Source of the DNA: CAVRAZ01 sp963719135
Lineage (GTDB): Bacteria > Pseudomonadota > Gammaproteobacteria > DSM-19610
DNA length: 64,000 bases
Assembly (NCBI GenBank): GCA_963719135.1
Contig: CAVRAZ010000004.1
Coordinates: 62,001 to 126,000 of the forward strand
Direction of reading: 5' to 3'
Notes under the pieces: model-generated
Databases searched by the model: none
What the model was told of the DNA's origin: nothing
What the model saw: only the letters and a program-made list of their open reading frames with translations
Part shown: piece by piece, positions 35,986 to 45,933 of the stretch
How the letters are laid out: each line of letters opens with the position of its first letter
How positions within the stretch are numbered: position 1 is the first letter of the stretch
Translations under genes and position numbers: made by a program

Positions 35986-36393
35986 CTAATCTTCTTTGTC
36001 GGCTCCAGCAGATTCAACCGGCAGCCCCGCTTTCTTCCAGGCCGACATGTGGCCGTTCAAGGTCAGCACGTGCGCGAACCCCCGCTGTCGCAGTGCGAAG
36101 CGCGCGAACGAGGCGCGCGGGCCGTGCTCGCAGTAGACCACCAGCGTTGCATCCTTGGGCTGCTGGAGTTTGCCGGCCGCCCAAAAACTCTTCCAGAACG
36201 GAAAATGCTTCGCGCTCGGCACGTGGCCGTGGTCGTATTCGAACTGCGAGCGGGTGTCGAGAATCGCCGGTGCGTTGCCGGCGCGGATCTGGTCCAGCAG
36301 TTCTTTCGCGTCGATGCTGTCCGGGTCCTCAGTCGCCATGGCGAACGTCAGCCAGAGCGTGCCGGACAGCAGCACGGCAATCAGTGTCTTCAT
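35986..36393 (-). CDS. Rhodanese-like protein with signal peptide
   Basis: A 135-residue single-domain rhodanese with an N-terminal signal (MKTLIAVLLSGTLWLTFAMA), so probably periplasmic. The active-site cysteine is in VVYCEHGPRAS; ILDTRSQFEYDHGHVPSAKHFPF is the usual CH2A-type region. Sulfur or phosphate transfer, or binding of a redox partner, is expected. It lies 21 bp downstream of the frameshifted rsmJ and on the same strand. Confidence 0.88.
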   Translation of the reverse strand: MKTLIAVLLSGTLWLTFAMATEDPDSIDAKELLDQIRAGNAPAILDTRSQFEYDHGHVPSAKHFPFWKSFWAAGKLQQPKDATLVVYCEHGPRASFARFALRQRGFAHVLTLNGHMSAWKKAGLPVESAGADKED

Positions 36394-36414
36394 GGGCCTG
36401 TTCCACGGTCGGGG

Positions 36415-37195
36415 TCACATGCAGATGTAGACATCGTACCGCGTCTTTTTGCTCCGGATGCAGGTCGAGGGTTTACGGCCGTGCAGCCACGCCGCCGCGC
36501 CGGGGCGTTTGACCACCACGCGGCGTTTCGCGCGGGTGAGGGCGGTGTCGAGCAGCGGTGCCGAGTCGAACGTCGGGACCGACCAGGCGCTGGACAGCGC
36601 GCATCTCTTTCTTGACCAGCGCGGATGATCGGCCGGGCGGATACATGGGATCGAGATAGATCACGTCGGGCCATTGCGGTTCGGGCAGCGCGGCAAGCCA
36701 GTCGCGGGCGTCGGTCCATTGCGCGCCCATGCGCGCTGCGATGGCCGCCACTTCGGGATCGGCCTGCGCCCGGCCGATCGCATCCCGCAACAGTGCCGCC
36801 AGCGCCGCCGAACGTTCGCACAGGGTGACGCGGCAGCCGCTGCTGGCCAGCACGAAAGCGTCCCGGCCCAAACCCGCCGTGGCGTCGAACACCGTCGGCG
36901 AGTAGCCCGGCCTGATCCCCGCGGCGCGCCCCAGCGGCTGGCCACGGCCGCCGCCGAAGCGGCGCCGGTGCGCCAGCGCGCCCCCGGTGAAATCGACGAA
37001 CACCGGGCCGGGCACGCCTTGGCCACACTGGCGTAGTTCCAGGCGTTGTGGCGTCAACACCAAGCGGAACTCCGGCGATTCGACTTCGCCGCAGACTGCG
37101 AACCCATAGGTTTCGCGCAGCCGGGAAAAGCAATCCGGGTCGGCGCCGGCTTCGGTGCTCAGGCACAAGGTCGGCGCGGACGGGTGCGTAGACAT
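36415..37195 (-). pseudogene. rsmJ: 16S rRNA (guanine1516-N2)-methyltransferase RsmJ, one frameshift
   Basis: The 5' part encodes a clear RsmJ: FDATAGLGRDAFVLASSGCRV, WPDVIYLDPMYPPGRSSALV and KKEMRAVQRLVGPD. After LVGPD the frame loses homology and ends at 36473. Removing one base near 36571 restores the expected C terminus (FDSAPLLDTALTRAKRRVVV, then KRPGAAAWLHG and RYDVYICM) and a stop at 36415. The distance from the first to the last codon confirms a net +1. So it is either a recent loss of function or an assembly error; I cannot tell which. The methyltransferase modifies G1516 of 16S rRNA. Confidence 0.85.
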
Positions 37196-37255
37196 CCGCC
37201 GATTGTAGCCGCATCGCGAGGGACGTTGTCTTCGCGCGCGACGCCGCCGGCCATC

Positions 37256-37459
37256 TCAGTGCGCCGGGTAGGTGCGGGCGACGGCCTCGGCCCAGTAGAA
37301 GGTGTCCTTGCTGGACGCGGTCAGTTCCTCGGCTTTCTTGACGGCCTGGGCATAGGTCATCACCTCGGCCTGTTTGCCGGCCTTGTATTCCGATCTGTGG
37401 CGCCAGGCCACGATATAGCCCTTCTCATCCGACTTGTGCGGTTCGACTCCCCCAGACAT
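37256..37459 (-). CDS. Small hypothetical protein
   Basis: A 67-residue protein (MSGGVEPHKSDEKGYIVAWRH) with balanced composition and helical middle (TYAQAVKKAEELTASS). AAGGAGGC lies 8 bp before the ATG, a good ribosome binding site that supports it as a real gene. No domain recognised. Confidence 0.7.
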   Translation of the reverse strand: MSGGVEPHKSDEKGYIVAWRHRSEYKAGKQAEVMTYAQAVKKAEELTASSKDTFYWAEAVARTYPAH

Positions 37460-37887
37460 ACGTGCCTCCTTCAGATGCGTGAATCACGGGAACGGCCGCC
37501 CCTGACATACACGGGCGACGGATCGAGTCTAGCCGGAATTCCGCACGGATAAACCGGAGAAAACGCGGCTGTTTTTTCGGGCAACGGACTGGTGTTTCGG
37601 AACGCTGATTCAGTCGGCCCTGTTCCGCCGTCGTTGCCAGTGCAGCGGGGCAATCCCCCGCTCAGAATTCAGGCGCCCGGGATTCCCGCGTCACTGGGTC
37701 CCGCGCCGGCGCGAATGCCGGCGGTTCCTTGGTCAACAGGCCGTGGAAAGACGTTCATGCGGCAGGATCCGGCGTTGGGCACCGGCTCAAAATGCTCAGG
37801 TGGTGCGGGTACACTGCGCGTTTTCGCCCGCTTTCGCCTTGTCGCAACCCGCCTGAACGTTTTTCAACAGCCTGTTAAACTACGCCG
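37460..37887. other. Region upstream of uvrD, nothing specific
   Basis: 428 bp without a supported gene. Near 37680-37720 there is GC-rich repeat-like sequence with CGCCGGCGCGAATGCCGGCG. A CTG-N12-CAG at 37853-37870 just before uvrD has the wrong spacing for a LexA box. Confidence 0.4.
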
Positions 37888-40050
37888 GTGGACGTTTCCT
37901 TCATCATCGATCCGCTCAACGACGCCCAGCGCGAGGCGGTGACCGCGTCGCAGGCACCGCTGCTGGTGCTGGCCGGCGCCGGCAGCGGCAAGACGCGCGT
38001 GCTGGTGCACCGCGTCGCCTGGCTGATCCGGGTCGAGGGCGTGTCGCCGTTCGGCATTCTGGCCGTGACTTTCACCAACAAGGCGGCCGGGGAGATGCGC
38101 GTGCGCATCGAGCAACTGATCGACGTGCCGGCGCGGGGGATGTGGGTGGGCACCTTTCACGGGCTGGCGCACCGGCTGTTGCGGACGCACTGGCAGGAAG
38201 CCGGGTTGCCGCAGAGTTTCCAGATCCTGGATGCGGACGATCAATACCGGGTGATCCGCCGCGTCATGAAGGCGATGGCGCTGGACGAGGCGCGCTGGCC
38301 GCCGAAGCAGATGCAGTGGTTCATCAACGCACGCAAGGACGAAGGCCTGCGGCCGCAGCACATCGAGCACAGGGGCGATCCGTTCGTGCGCCAGCAACTG
38401 GCGGTGTACCAGGCTTACGAAGAGGCGTGCCAGCGCGCCGGGCTGATCGATTTCGCCGAAATCCTGCTGCGCGCGCACGAACTCTGGCTGAAGCATCCGG
38501 ACCTGCTCGCGCACTATCAGCACCGGTTTCAGCACATTCTGGTCGACGAGTTTCAGGACACCAACACGATCCAGTACGCCTGGCTGCGGGTGCTGGCGGG
38601 CGAGCACGCGCACATTACCATCGTCGGCGACGACGACCAGTCGATCTACGGATGGCGCGGCGCGCGGGTGGACAACCTGCACCGCTTCAGCCGCGATTTT
38701 CCCGGCGCGCGCACGCTGCGCCTGGAGCAGAATTACCGCTCGACCGGCACGATCCTCAACGCAGCCAATGCGCTGATCGCCAACAACGACGGGCGCCTGG
38801 GCAAGAATCTCTGGACCTCCGGCGAGGAGGGCGAGCCGATCGAACTCTATTGCGCCTACAACGAACAGGACGAGGCGCGCTTCGTCATCGAGCGCGTGCA
38901 GCACCTGATGGATCAGCACATCGCGCGCAGTCAGATGGCGGTGCTGTACCGGTCCAACGCGCAGTCGCGGGTGTTCGAGGAACGCCTGTTGCAGACCGGC
39001 ATTCCCTATCGCGTCTACGGTGGCCTGCGGTTCTTCGAACGGCAGGAAATCAAGGACGCGCTGGCCTACCTGCGGCTGTGCGCCAACCGCGAGGACGACG
39101 CCTCGTTCGACCGCGTGGTCAATCAGCCGCCGCGCGGAATCGGCGAGCGCACGCTGGAAGTGGTGCGCGAACGCGCGAAATCCGCCGGTGTCTCGCTGTG
39201 GGCGGCGGCGCAGGCGGTCACCGGGGCGGCTGCGCTGCCGGCGCGTGCCGCGCATGCGCTGCAAGCGTTCCTGCACGGCATCGACACGCTGGCGGAGTCG
39301 ATTGAAACACTGCCGCTGGACGAACAGGTCGGGCACACGCTGCAGCACAGCGCCTTGCGCGCGCACTATCAAAAGGAAAAGGGGGAAAAGGGCCAGGCGC
39401 GGCTGGAAAACCTGGACGAATTGATCAACGCGGCGCGTGAGTTCGGCCTGGCCGAGCGCGACGCGCACGAGCTGGACCCGCTGTCGGCCTTTCTGTCGCA
39501 CGCGGCGCTGGAAGCCGGCGAGGGCCAGGCCGACGCCTGGGAGGACTGCCTGCAACTGATGACGCTGCACTCGGCCAAGGGGCTGGAGTTCGACTACGTG
39601 TTTCTGGTCGGGTTGGAGGAAGGGCTGTTTCCGCACCAGCTTTCGGCGGAGGAGCCCGGCCGGCTGGCGGAGGAGCGGCGGCTGTGCTACGTCGGCATCA
39701 CGCGCGCCCGCCGCGCGCTGCTGTTGAGCTATGCCGAGCATCGGCGGCTGTACGGCAACGACATCTACGGCGTGCCGTCGCGGTTCATCCGCGAAATCCC
39801 CGGCGAGCTGGTGCGCGAGATCCGCCCGCGCATCCAGGTCAGCCGCACGACGGTGACTCGCCCGGCCGCCATTACGAATGAAACGACCGGGGAGTATCAC
39901 CTGGGACAACGCGTGCGCCACAGCAAGTTCGGCGAAGGCGTTATCCTCGACTACGAAGGCCAGGGCAGCCACGCCCGGGTGCAGGTCAAATTCGAGAACG
40001 CCGGTGCGAAATGGCTGGTCGTGGCCTACGCCAACCTCGCATCGGTCTGA
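37888..40050 (+). CDS. uvrD: DNA helicase II
   Basis: UvrD is the SF1 3'-5' helicase of nucleotide excision and mismatch repair. The 720-residue product starts MDVSFIIDPLNDAQREAV (GTG start), like E. coli UvrD. Motifs: AGAGSGKTRVLVHR (Walker A), VDEFQDTN near 220 and GDDDQSIYGWRGA, LEQNYRSTGTIL, LMTLHSAKGLEFD and VGITRARRAL. The C-terminal Tudor-like region GQRVRHSKFGEGVILDYEGQG is present, which in UvrD binds RNA polymerase. Length is typical. Confidence 0.97.
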   Translation: MDVSFIIDPLNDAQREAVTASQAPLLVLAGAGSGKTRVLVHRVAWLIRVEGVSPFGILAVTFTNKAAGEMRVRIEQLIDVPARGMWVGTFHGLAHRLLRTHWQEAGLPQSFQILDADDQYRVIRRVMKAMALDEARWPPKQMQWFINARKDEGLRPQHIEHRGDPFVRQQLAVYQAYEEACQRAGLIDFAEILLRAHELWLKHPDLLAHYQHRFQHILVDEFQDTNTIQYAWLRVLAGEHAHITIVGDDDQSIYGWRGARVDNLHRFSRDFPGARTLRLEQNYRSTGTILNAANALIANNDGRLGKNLWTSGEEGEPIELYCAYNEQDEARFVIERVQHLMDQHIARSQMAVLYRSNAQSRVFEERLLQTGIPYRVYGGLRFFERQEIKDALAYLRLCANREDDASFDRVVNQPPRGIGERTLEVVRERAKSAGVSLWAAAQAVTGAAALPARAAHALQAFLHGIDTLAESIETLPLDEQVGHTLQHSALRAHYQKEKGEKGQARLENLDELINAAREFGLAERDAHELDPLSAFLSHAALEAGEGQADAWEDCLQLMTLHSAKGLEFDYVFLVGLEEGLFPHQLSAEEPGRLAEERRLCYVGITRARRALLLSYAEHRRLYGNDIYGVPSRFIREIPGELVREIRPRIQVSRTTVTRPAAITNETTGEYHLGQRVRHSKFGEGVILDYEGQGSHARVQVKFENAGAKWLVVAYANLASV

Positions 40051-40470
40051 GACAAACGGGGTCGGATCGAAGTCTTCTCCACTATTTCCTGTGCCGTCAT
40101 CCGGGCGACGTAACGCCCGCTGCACGCCATGGCTCAATCCCGCCATGGCTCAATCCTGGACACCCACAACTCAGCCAGCATCATCACCCACTCTCGACGC
40201 TCTTAACCCGGTCAAGAGACAAATCCTGGACACCCATCAATTGCCGGCGATCGTTGCAAGCCGCGTTGCCCGACATCCAATCGACCCTGCGGCGTGAATT
40301 CTGGACCCGATCAATTCTGGACACGCACAAATTGGTTCACGCCCGCGCCGCTGATTTGGGACACCCACAAATGGATCTGCCTCACCGCATAGTGGAGAAA
40401 ACCGTGATCTGACCCGGTAGTTCCAGCGATCTGCTAAGATACAGCGCTGCCAATCCGCGGATGCCCTGCC
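40051..40470. repeat. Second cluster of GGACACCCA repeats
   Basis: A 420-bp gap with plus-oriented copies TGGACACCCACAA (40157-40169), TGGACACCCATCAATT (40227-40242), a variant TGGACACGCACAA (40318-40330), and GGGACACCCACAA (40358-40370). CCATGGCTCAATCC is repeated in tandem just before the first copy (about 40128-40156). The same family occurs at 26496-26820. No gene is present; AAGATACAGCGCTG near 40437 may belong to the promoter of the next gene. Confidence 0.75.
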
Positions 40471-41472
40471 GTGCTATTTCTCGAAATGCTGCTCATGCTT
40501 CTGCTGATTCTGCTGGCCGCGGAAGTCTTCGTGAACGCGCTGGAACACCTGGGTGAACACCTGAAGATCTCCGAGGGCGTGACCGGGTCGCTGTTCGCCG
40601 CGGTCGGCACGGCGCTGCCCGAAACGATAGTGCCGCTGCTGGCGATATTCGCCGGCACCGAAAACAGTCGGATCAACGAGGAGATCGGGGTCGGCGCGAT
40701 TCTCGGCGCGCCTTTGATGCTGTCGACGCTGACGCTTTTTCTGATGGCGGCGTCGGTATGGCGAAGGCGCGGAGCGACCGGCATGCTGACGCCGGAACCC
40801 AGCGGCCTCACACGCGACCTCAACTTCTTCCTGGTCGCTTTCGCGTTCGCCGCGGTTGCGCTGTTCGTCCCGCATCACGAGGGCTGGGCGCGCGCGGCGG
40901 TGGCGCTGGTGATGGTGCTGATCTATTTCATCTATGTGCTGCTGACCCTCAGAGCATCCGAGGCGCTGGTCGAGGACGGTCACGGAACCCATGCCGTGGA
41001 AGCGATGTGGCTGAACCGCATCGGCTTTCGCAAGAACCTGTTCCTGATCGTCGTCCAGCTCGCGTTGGGCCTGATGCTGCTCGTACTCGGTGCCAAGGGT
41101 TTCATTCACGGCATCGAGCGCGCCGCGCCGGTGCTCGGTATCTCGACCTTGTTGCTGTCCCTGCTGATCGTGCCGGTAGCCACCGAACTGCCGGAAAAGG
41201 TCAATAGTATTCTCTGGATACGGCGCGGCAAGGACACGCTGGCGTTCGGCAATGTCACCGGGGCAATGGTCTTTCAGGGCACGCTGTTGCCGGCCATCGG
41301 CATCATGCTGACGCCCTGGATGCCGCACAAGGAAGTTCTGGCCGGCGTGCTGATCACTTTTCTTGCCGCGGCCTGGCTTCGCCTGCGGGTCGCCGGGGGG
41401 ACGATACGGGTCCGCGATCTGGTGCCCAACGGCATTCTGTATGTCGCCTACCTGACAATCGCCCTGGTTTGA
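40471..41472 (+). CDS. Sodium/calcium exchanger family protein
   Basis: A 333-residue integral membrane protein of the Ca2+:cation antiporter (CaCA) family. The two alpha repeats are visible: SLFAAVGTALPETIVPLLAIFAG in the first half and LLIVPVATELPEKVNSILW in the second, giving inverted-repeat topology with about ten helices. Ion specificity cannot be read from the sequence. It is monocistronic after the repeat cluster. Confidence 0.85.
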   Translation: MLFLEMLLMLLLILLAAEVFVNALEHLGEHLKISEGVTGSLFAAVGTALPETIVPLLAIFAGTENSRINEEIGVGAILGAPLMLSTLTLFLMAASVWRRRGATGMLTPEPSGLTRDLNFFLVAFAFAAVALFVPHHEGWARAAVALVMVLIYFIYVLLTLRASEALVEDGHGTHAVEAMWLNRIGFRKNLFLIVVQLALGLMLLVLGAKGFIHGIERAAPVLGISTLLLSLLIVPVATELPEKVNSILWIRRGKDTLAFGNVTGAMVFQGTLLPAIGIMLTPWMPHKEVLAGVLITFLAAAWLRLRVAGGTIRVRDLVPNGILYVAYLTIALV

Positions 41473-41632
41473 AGCCGTACCGTCCGATCCTGTGATCCGA
41501 ATCAAACTGCTGTGGCCAAGTCCAGGCAGTCTCTCAAAAGAGGCTGAAATCGCTCAAGAATACCGGGTCTTCGTCGAATTCCACCGTATCGGGAAGTACC
41601 ACACGGACAGGAGTCAGTCGGGAGAGGCGTCC

Positions 41633-42925
41633 ATGAAATTCTCAACATCGGTTTTGTTCAGCCTGTTTCTCATGTCCACGCCGCTCGGCGCAAAGGACTT
41701 GTGGACCAACCTGTTCGAAGAGAATCTGGCCAAGGCACAGACTGGGGATCAGGAAGCGGCCTACGAAGTCGGCATCATGTACCTCAAGGGCCAGGGTGTC
41801 GGCGCCGACCGCGGCCAGGCCGCGGAATGGCTGAAGAAAGCGGCCGACGCCGGAAGCGACGCGGCAGCCGCCAAGCTTTCGCGCATGCAGGCCAACGAAC
41901 AGGAGTTCAACCGGTTCATGAAACGCGCCGAGGCCGGCGACGCCACTGCTCAATACGAAACCGGCATGATGTATCTCGCCGGCAAGGGCATTGCGCCGGA
42001 TACCGACCTTGCCGTGAGCTGGCTCGGAAAAGCCGCCGGGCAGGGCAACCTCAAAGCCGCCACGCGGTTGGGCATGCTCTATCTGAAAGGCGACGGCGTT
42101 GACGCCGCGCCGGAACGCGCCGTTGACATGCTCACCCGCGCTTCGGACGAGGAAGTGCTGGCGCAGTACTACCTGGGAGAGGCCTATGCCGAAGGGCTGG
42201 GCGTCAAGCGCAACTACCCGCAGGCGATCGCGTGGTATCAGAAGGCCGCCGACAATGGGTTTGCGCGCGCCGCCGGCAAGATCATCAACCTGCAAGAGGA
42301 AATGCGCATGCAACAGCGCCGCAAAGAGCGCGAAGAGCGTGACGCCGCGCAAGCCGCCGCCCAGGCCGCGGCGACGATGGGGGAAAAACCGGTAGTTACC
42401 ACCAAAGTCGACCCAAAACCAGCACCCGCCGCCAAACCTAAGGTCGACCCCAAACCCAGGGTTGAAGCAAGACCCGCGCTGTTCGAACGCAATATCGAGT
42501 ATCTGGCGAGCTACAACTGGACCACCGACGGCAAGGCGGCCAATTTCCTGCCCTCGAGCCTCAATAGCTGCGAGATGGAGAAGGACCGGCTCGTCTGCTA
42601 CAGCGGCGACATCGAAGAGGTCAGCGTCGGGCGCAAGCTGCGCTATCGCGTCAAATCGATCATTACCCCGGGTGCAGGGCACGAGACGTTTGACGTGGTC
42701 TACCGCAACCTGGTGCTGGACGTGGAGTTACTGGATGTCGACAGCGGCCCGGCCGGCTACGGCCAGGGCGAAGAACGGGGTTTCAAGGTGAAGACCGGCT
42801 GGTCCGGACAGCACACGGCGGCCTGCCGGTACACCACGGATCGCAGCGTCGACTGCCTAAAGGACGGCATCCACGACATCACCGCCCTGCTCGGCGACGC
42901 GCGCACACTGAGCGCCAAGCGATAA
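41633..42925 (+). CDS. Sel1-repeat protein, exported
   Basis: A 430-residue protein with a signal peptide (MKFSTSVLFSLFLMSTPLGA) and about five Sel1-like repeats (AAYEVGIMYLKGQGVGADR, AQYETGMMYLAGKGIAPDT, AATRLGMLYLKGDGVDAAP, AQYYLGEAYAEGLGVKRNY). A basic helical stretch and a Pro-Lys linker (KPAPAAKPKVDPKP) lead to a C-terminal domain of about 140 residues I do not recognise. GGGAGAGG precedes the ATG, preferred to an earlier ATG that would bury the signal peptide. Sel1 repeats mediate protein binding in the periplasm. Confidence 0.82.
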   Translation: MKFSTSVLFSLFLMSTPLGAKDLWTNLFEENLAKAQTGDQEAAYEVGIMYLKGQGVGADRGQAAEWLKKAADAGSDAAAAKLSRMQANEQEFNRFMKRAEAGDATAQYETGMMYLAGKGIAPDTDLAVSWLGKAAGQGNLKAATRLGMLYLKGDGVDAAPERAVDMLTRASDEEVLAQYYLGEAYAEGLGVKRNYPQAIAWYQKAADNGFARAAGKIINLQEEMRMQQRRKEREERDAAQAAAQAAATMGEKPVVTTKVDPKPAPAAKPKVDPKPRVEARPALFERNIEYLASYNWTTDGKAANFLPSSLNSCEMEKDRLVCYSGDIEEVSVGRKLRYRVKSIITPGAGHETFDVVYRNLVLDVELLDVDSGPAGYGQGEERGFKVKTGWSGQHTAACRYTTDRSVDCLKDGIHDITALLGDARTLSAKR

Positions 42926-43050
42926 GACACCGGTTGCAGCGGGCTCTTCCGCGAAGCTGTGTGGTGCGGCGCGTCCGCGGGCAAACCCGCACTTGCGGGT
43001 GTCGCCCGACAATTCACGATTTCAACAAGTGGGCATGCCGTTCCCGGTCT

Positions 43051-45933
43051 TCAGCCGGATTGTTCCACGGGGCGCAGTTGGAGCCGGTGCATGCCGGCGG
43101 TGCTCAGCAACGCTTCCCTCGGTTTCCCGATGAAATTGCCTTGTGCGTAGTCCAGCCCCAGGCTGCGCAGGATGCGCAAGGTCGTTGCGTCCTCGACATA
43201 TTCGGCGATGGTCTGTTTGCCGAGCGCGTGGGCGACCTGGTTCATCGAGCGCACCATGGCCTGGTCGACGCTGCTGTGCGCCAGTCCCTGCACGAACGCG
43301 CCGTCGATCTTGAGCTTGTCCACCGGCAGGTGCTTGAGGTAGGCGAAGGATGAAAAACCGGAGCCGAAGTCGTCGAGCGCAAACTGGCAGCCGATAACCT
43401 TGAGTTCCGCGATGAAGCGCTCGGCCGCCGCCAGGTTGGCGATCGCCGCAGTCTCGGTGATCTCGAAACAGACCTGCTGCGGGTCGATCCCGTTATTGTC
43501 CAGCAGGCCGCGAATCAGCGGCAGCAATTCGACATCTTCGAAGGCCTTGCCCGACAGGTTGATCGAGAAGCTGATGCGTTCGCCGCTCTGATGCAGGCTC
43601 TTCAGGCGCGTCAGCGCGCGGCGGACGATCCAGCGGTCGACGCTGTGGATCAGGCCGAAGCGCTCGGCCGCCGGCATGAACCCGCCAGGCAGAATGATCT
43701 CGCCGTCGTCGCAGACCATGCGCACCAGCACTTCGTAGTGGGTCACGGAATCGTCCTGCAGCGACAGGATCGGCTGGTAGACGAGCTGGAAGCGGTCGAG
43801 TTCCAGCATTTCGCGCACGCGCGCCGCCCAGCCCATGTCCTCGGCCATGCCGGCTTTCTCGCGATGGTCCGGGTTGTAGAGTTCGCTGCGGTTGCGGCCG
43901 CGCGACTTGGCGATGTTGCAGGCGATGTCGGCGTGCGACAGCGCCGCCTCGGCGTCCTCGACGGCCGCATCGATCAGGGCCACGCCCACCGAGCAGGTGA
44001 CATTGATGTTCTTGCCGGCCTCGATAAAGGTGCAGTTTTCGAACAGGCGCCGGAAATGATCGGCGGCCTGCATGGCGTCGCCGGCGTTGATGTCGTACAG
44101 CAGCACGGTGAACTCGTCGCCGCCGAAGCGCGCCAGCAGGTCGCCTTCGCGGATGTGGTTCTTCAGCACGCGCGTGGTCTGCACCAGCAGGCGGTCGCCG
44201 GCGGCATGGCCGAGCGTGTCGTTGATGTACTTGAACTGGTCGATATCGATATAGAACAGCGCGCAGGTCGCGTGCGGGTTGCGCGCCACGCGCGAAACGG
44301 TGCGCTGCAGCTCCTGCTGGAAATAGTCGCGGTTGAACAGGCGCGTAAGCGAGTCGTGTTCGGCCTGATAGGTGAGTTTTTTCTGAAAGGCCTTCTGTTC
44401 GGTGATGTCGCGCGCGGTGCCGCTGATGCCGGTGATGCGGCCGTGCGCGTCCAGGTGCACGCGTGCATTGAAACTCAGTGAATGGCGGACGCCGCGCGTA
44501 TCGAGGTGCACGGTCTCGTACTGGTAGACGTCGGTGCAGTCGCGCTGGCAGGCAAACACGAGACTGTCCTGCTGGGCGTGATCGGGCGCGCTGAATTCGG
44601 TGACCGGGCGGCCGATCAGCTCGGACGGCGGCAGGCCGTAGATCAATTGGCAGGCGGCGTTGAGATAGTCCCAGCACCCGCTTTCGTCGACGCTCCAGAC
44701 CAGATCGTGCGCCGTTTCCACCAGGTCGCGATAGCGGGTCTGGGCCGCGATCAGCTCGCGTTCGGCGGCCTTGCGCCGGGTGATGTCGCCGACCAGGTAG
44801 GTGAACATGCGGTTGCCGCTGATCGACATCTCGGACAAGCGCAGCGCCACCTGGATCTTCGAACCGTTGCGATGAATGGCGTCCGCTTCACTCTCGTGCT
44901 GGTGCGGCATCGGCGTATGGCGCGCACTGAACAGATCGGGCAGCAGCATGGACAGGTGTCGTCCGCGTATCTCCTGCGCCAGGTAACCGAACAGACGTTC
45001 GGCGGCGGGGTTGAAGGTGTCCACCCGGCCCTTGGCGTCGACCACGATAATGGCCTCGGCGGCCGTATCCACGATCGTGCGCATATGCGTCTCCTTGTCG
45101 CCCAGACGGCGAAACACGTGGCCCAGGGTCTGGGTCAGGTGACCGATTTCATCGATGGAGGTCGGCTTGAGTTGCGACAGATCGTTGTGTGTCGACGCGC
45201 CGCTGCGGATCAGCAACTGACGGAACGGCTCCAACGCCTGCTGCATGCCCTGGCCGGCGAGCCAGGCGCTGGCGACGGCCAGCAGAATCAGCACCGACAG
45301 CAGAATCAGCGAGGCGTGGTCCATCCGCTGTTCGATCAGCCACTGGTGATCGGCCAGCAGTGTATAGGCGGTCACTGGAACCAGGCCGGTCAGCACCATC
45401 GCGCGTGTCTTCAGGCTGACGTGCACCCGTTCGAGGTGGATCAGCCCCGCAATCTTGCCGATCTGGTTGAGCCCCGACAGGTACGCCGGCGTACCGGTCA
45501 GCAGGGCAGCGGCCACGAGCATGAAACCCAGGTGCAGCGTGGCGTCTGCGTCGATCGGCTGCCCGAGCTGTTGCAGCACGAGATAGGCGGCCGGCACCGG
45601 CGCCAGCGCATTGAGGGCCAGAATGCCCCAGAAGCGATAACTGAAGGTCGACAGCCGCTTGTGCAGGAACCCGGGCGCGACGCCGCCTTGCGGATGACGC
45701 TGTACCCATTGCACGAACGGCGTGACATAGCCCTGGAAGTGGAACAGCGCCCAGAACAGCAGAATCAGACTGATGCCCGGCACCAGCCCCTGCGCCAGCA
45801 GGCTGTCGAGCTGGTGTGCCTTCAGGACGCCCGAGAGCCGGGCGACGCCGAAGCCGACCAGCGGGGTGAGCAGAAAGCCGAAAAACAGTGTTATGGAAAA
45901 ACGCTGACCGAGACGTTCCGCAGTGTCTAGCAT
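43051..45933 (-). CDS. Membrane PAS-GGDEF-EAL cyclic-di-GMP protein
   Basis: A 960-residue signalling protein. The first 230 residues contain several membrane helices; a short linker and two PAS domains follow (about 290-400 and 410-520). The diguanylate cyclase domain has GGDEF intact near 603-607 with an RxxD inhibitory site (REGD) five residues before it. The phosphodiesterase domain starts EVLVRM near 734 in place of EAL, a permitted variant, with DDFGSGFSSF near 853 and other metal-binding residues present. Both activities therefore look possible. The ATG at 45933 has GGGGAG upstream; a GTG 12 bp earlier is possible. Confidence 0.93.
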   Translation of the reverse strand: MLDTAERLGQRFSITLFFGFLLTPLVGFGVARLSGVLKAHQLDSLLAQGLVPGISLILLFWALFHFQGYVTPFVQWVQRHPQGGVAPGFLHKRLSTFSYRFWGILALNALAPVPAAYLVLQQLGQPIDADATLHLGFMLVAAALLTGTPAYLSGLNQIGKIAGLIHLERVHVSLKTRAMVLTGLVPVTAYTLLADHQWLIEQRMDHASLILLSVLILLAVASAWLAGQGMQQALEPFRQLLIRSGASTHNDLSQLKPTSIDEIGHLTQTLGHVFRRLGDKETHMRTIVDTAAEAIIVVDAKGRVDTFNPAAERLFGYLAQEIRGRHLSMLLPDLFSARHTPMPHQHESEADAIHRNGSKIQVALRLSEMSISGNRMFTYLVGDITRRKAAERELIAAQTRYRDLVETAHDLVWSVDESGCWDYLNAACQLIYGLPPSELIGRPVTEFSAPDHAQQDSLVFACQRDCTDVYQYETVHLDTRGVRHSLSFNARVHLDAHGRITGISGTARDITEQKAFQKKLTYQAEHDSLTRLFNRDYFQQELQRTVSRVARNPHATCALFYIDIDQFKYINDTLGHAAGDRLLVQTTRVLKNHIREGDLLARFGGDEFTVLLYDINAGDAMQAADHFRRLFENCTFIEAGKNINVTCSVGVALIDAAVEDAEAALSHADIACNIAKSRGRNRSELYNPDHREKAGMAEDMGWAARVREMLELDRFQLVYQPILSLQDDSVTHYEVLVRMVCDDGEIILPGGFMPAAERFGLIHSVDRWIVRRALTRLKSLHQSGERISFSINLSGKAFEDVELLPLIRGLLDNNGIDPQQVCFEITETAAIANLAAAERFIAELKVIGCQFALDDFGSGFSSFAYLKHLPVDKLKIDGAFVQGLAHSSVDQAMVRSMNQVAHALGKQTIAEYVEDATTLRILRSLGLDYAQGNFIGKPREALLSTAGMHRLQLRPVEQSG

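Noticed and set aside
37853..37870. LexA box upstream of uvrD
   Set aside because: CTG and CAG are separated by 12 bp rather than the required 10.
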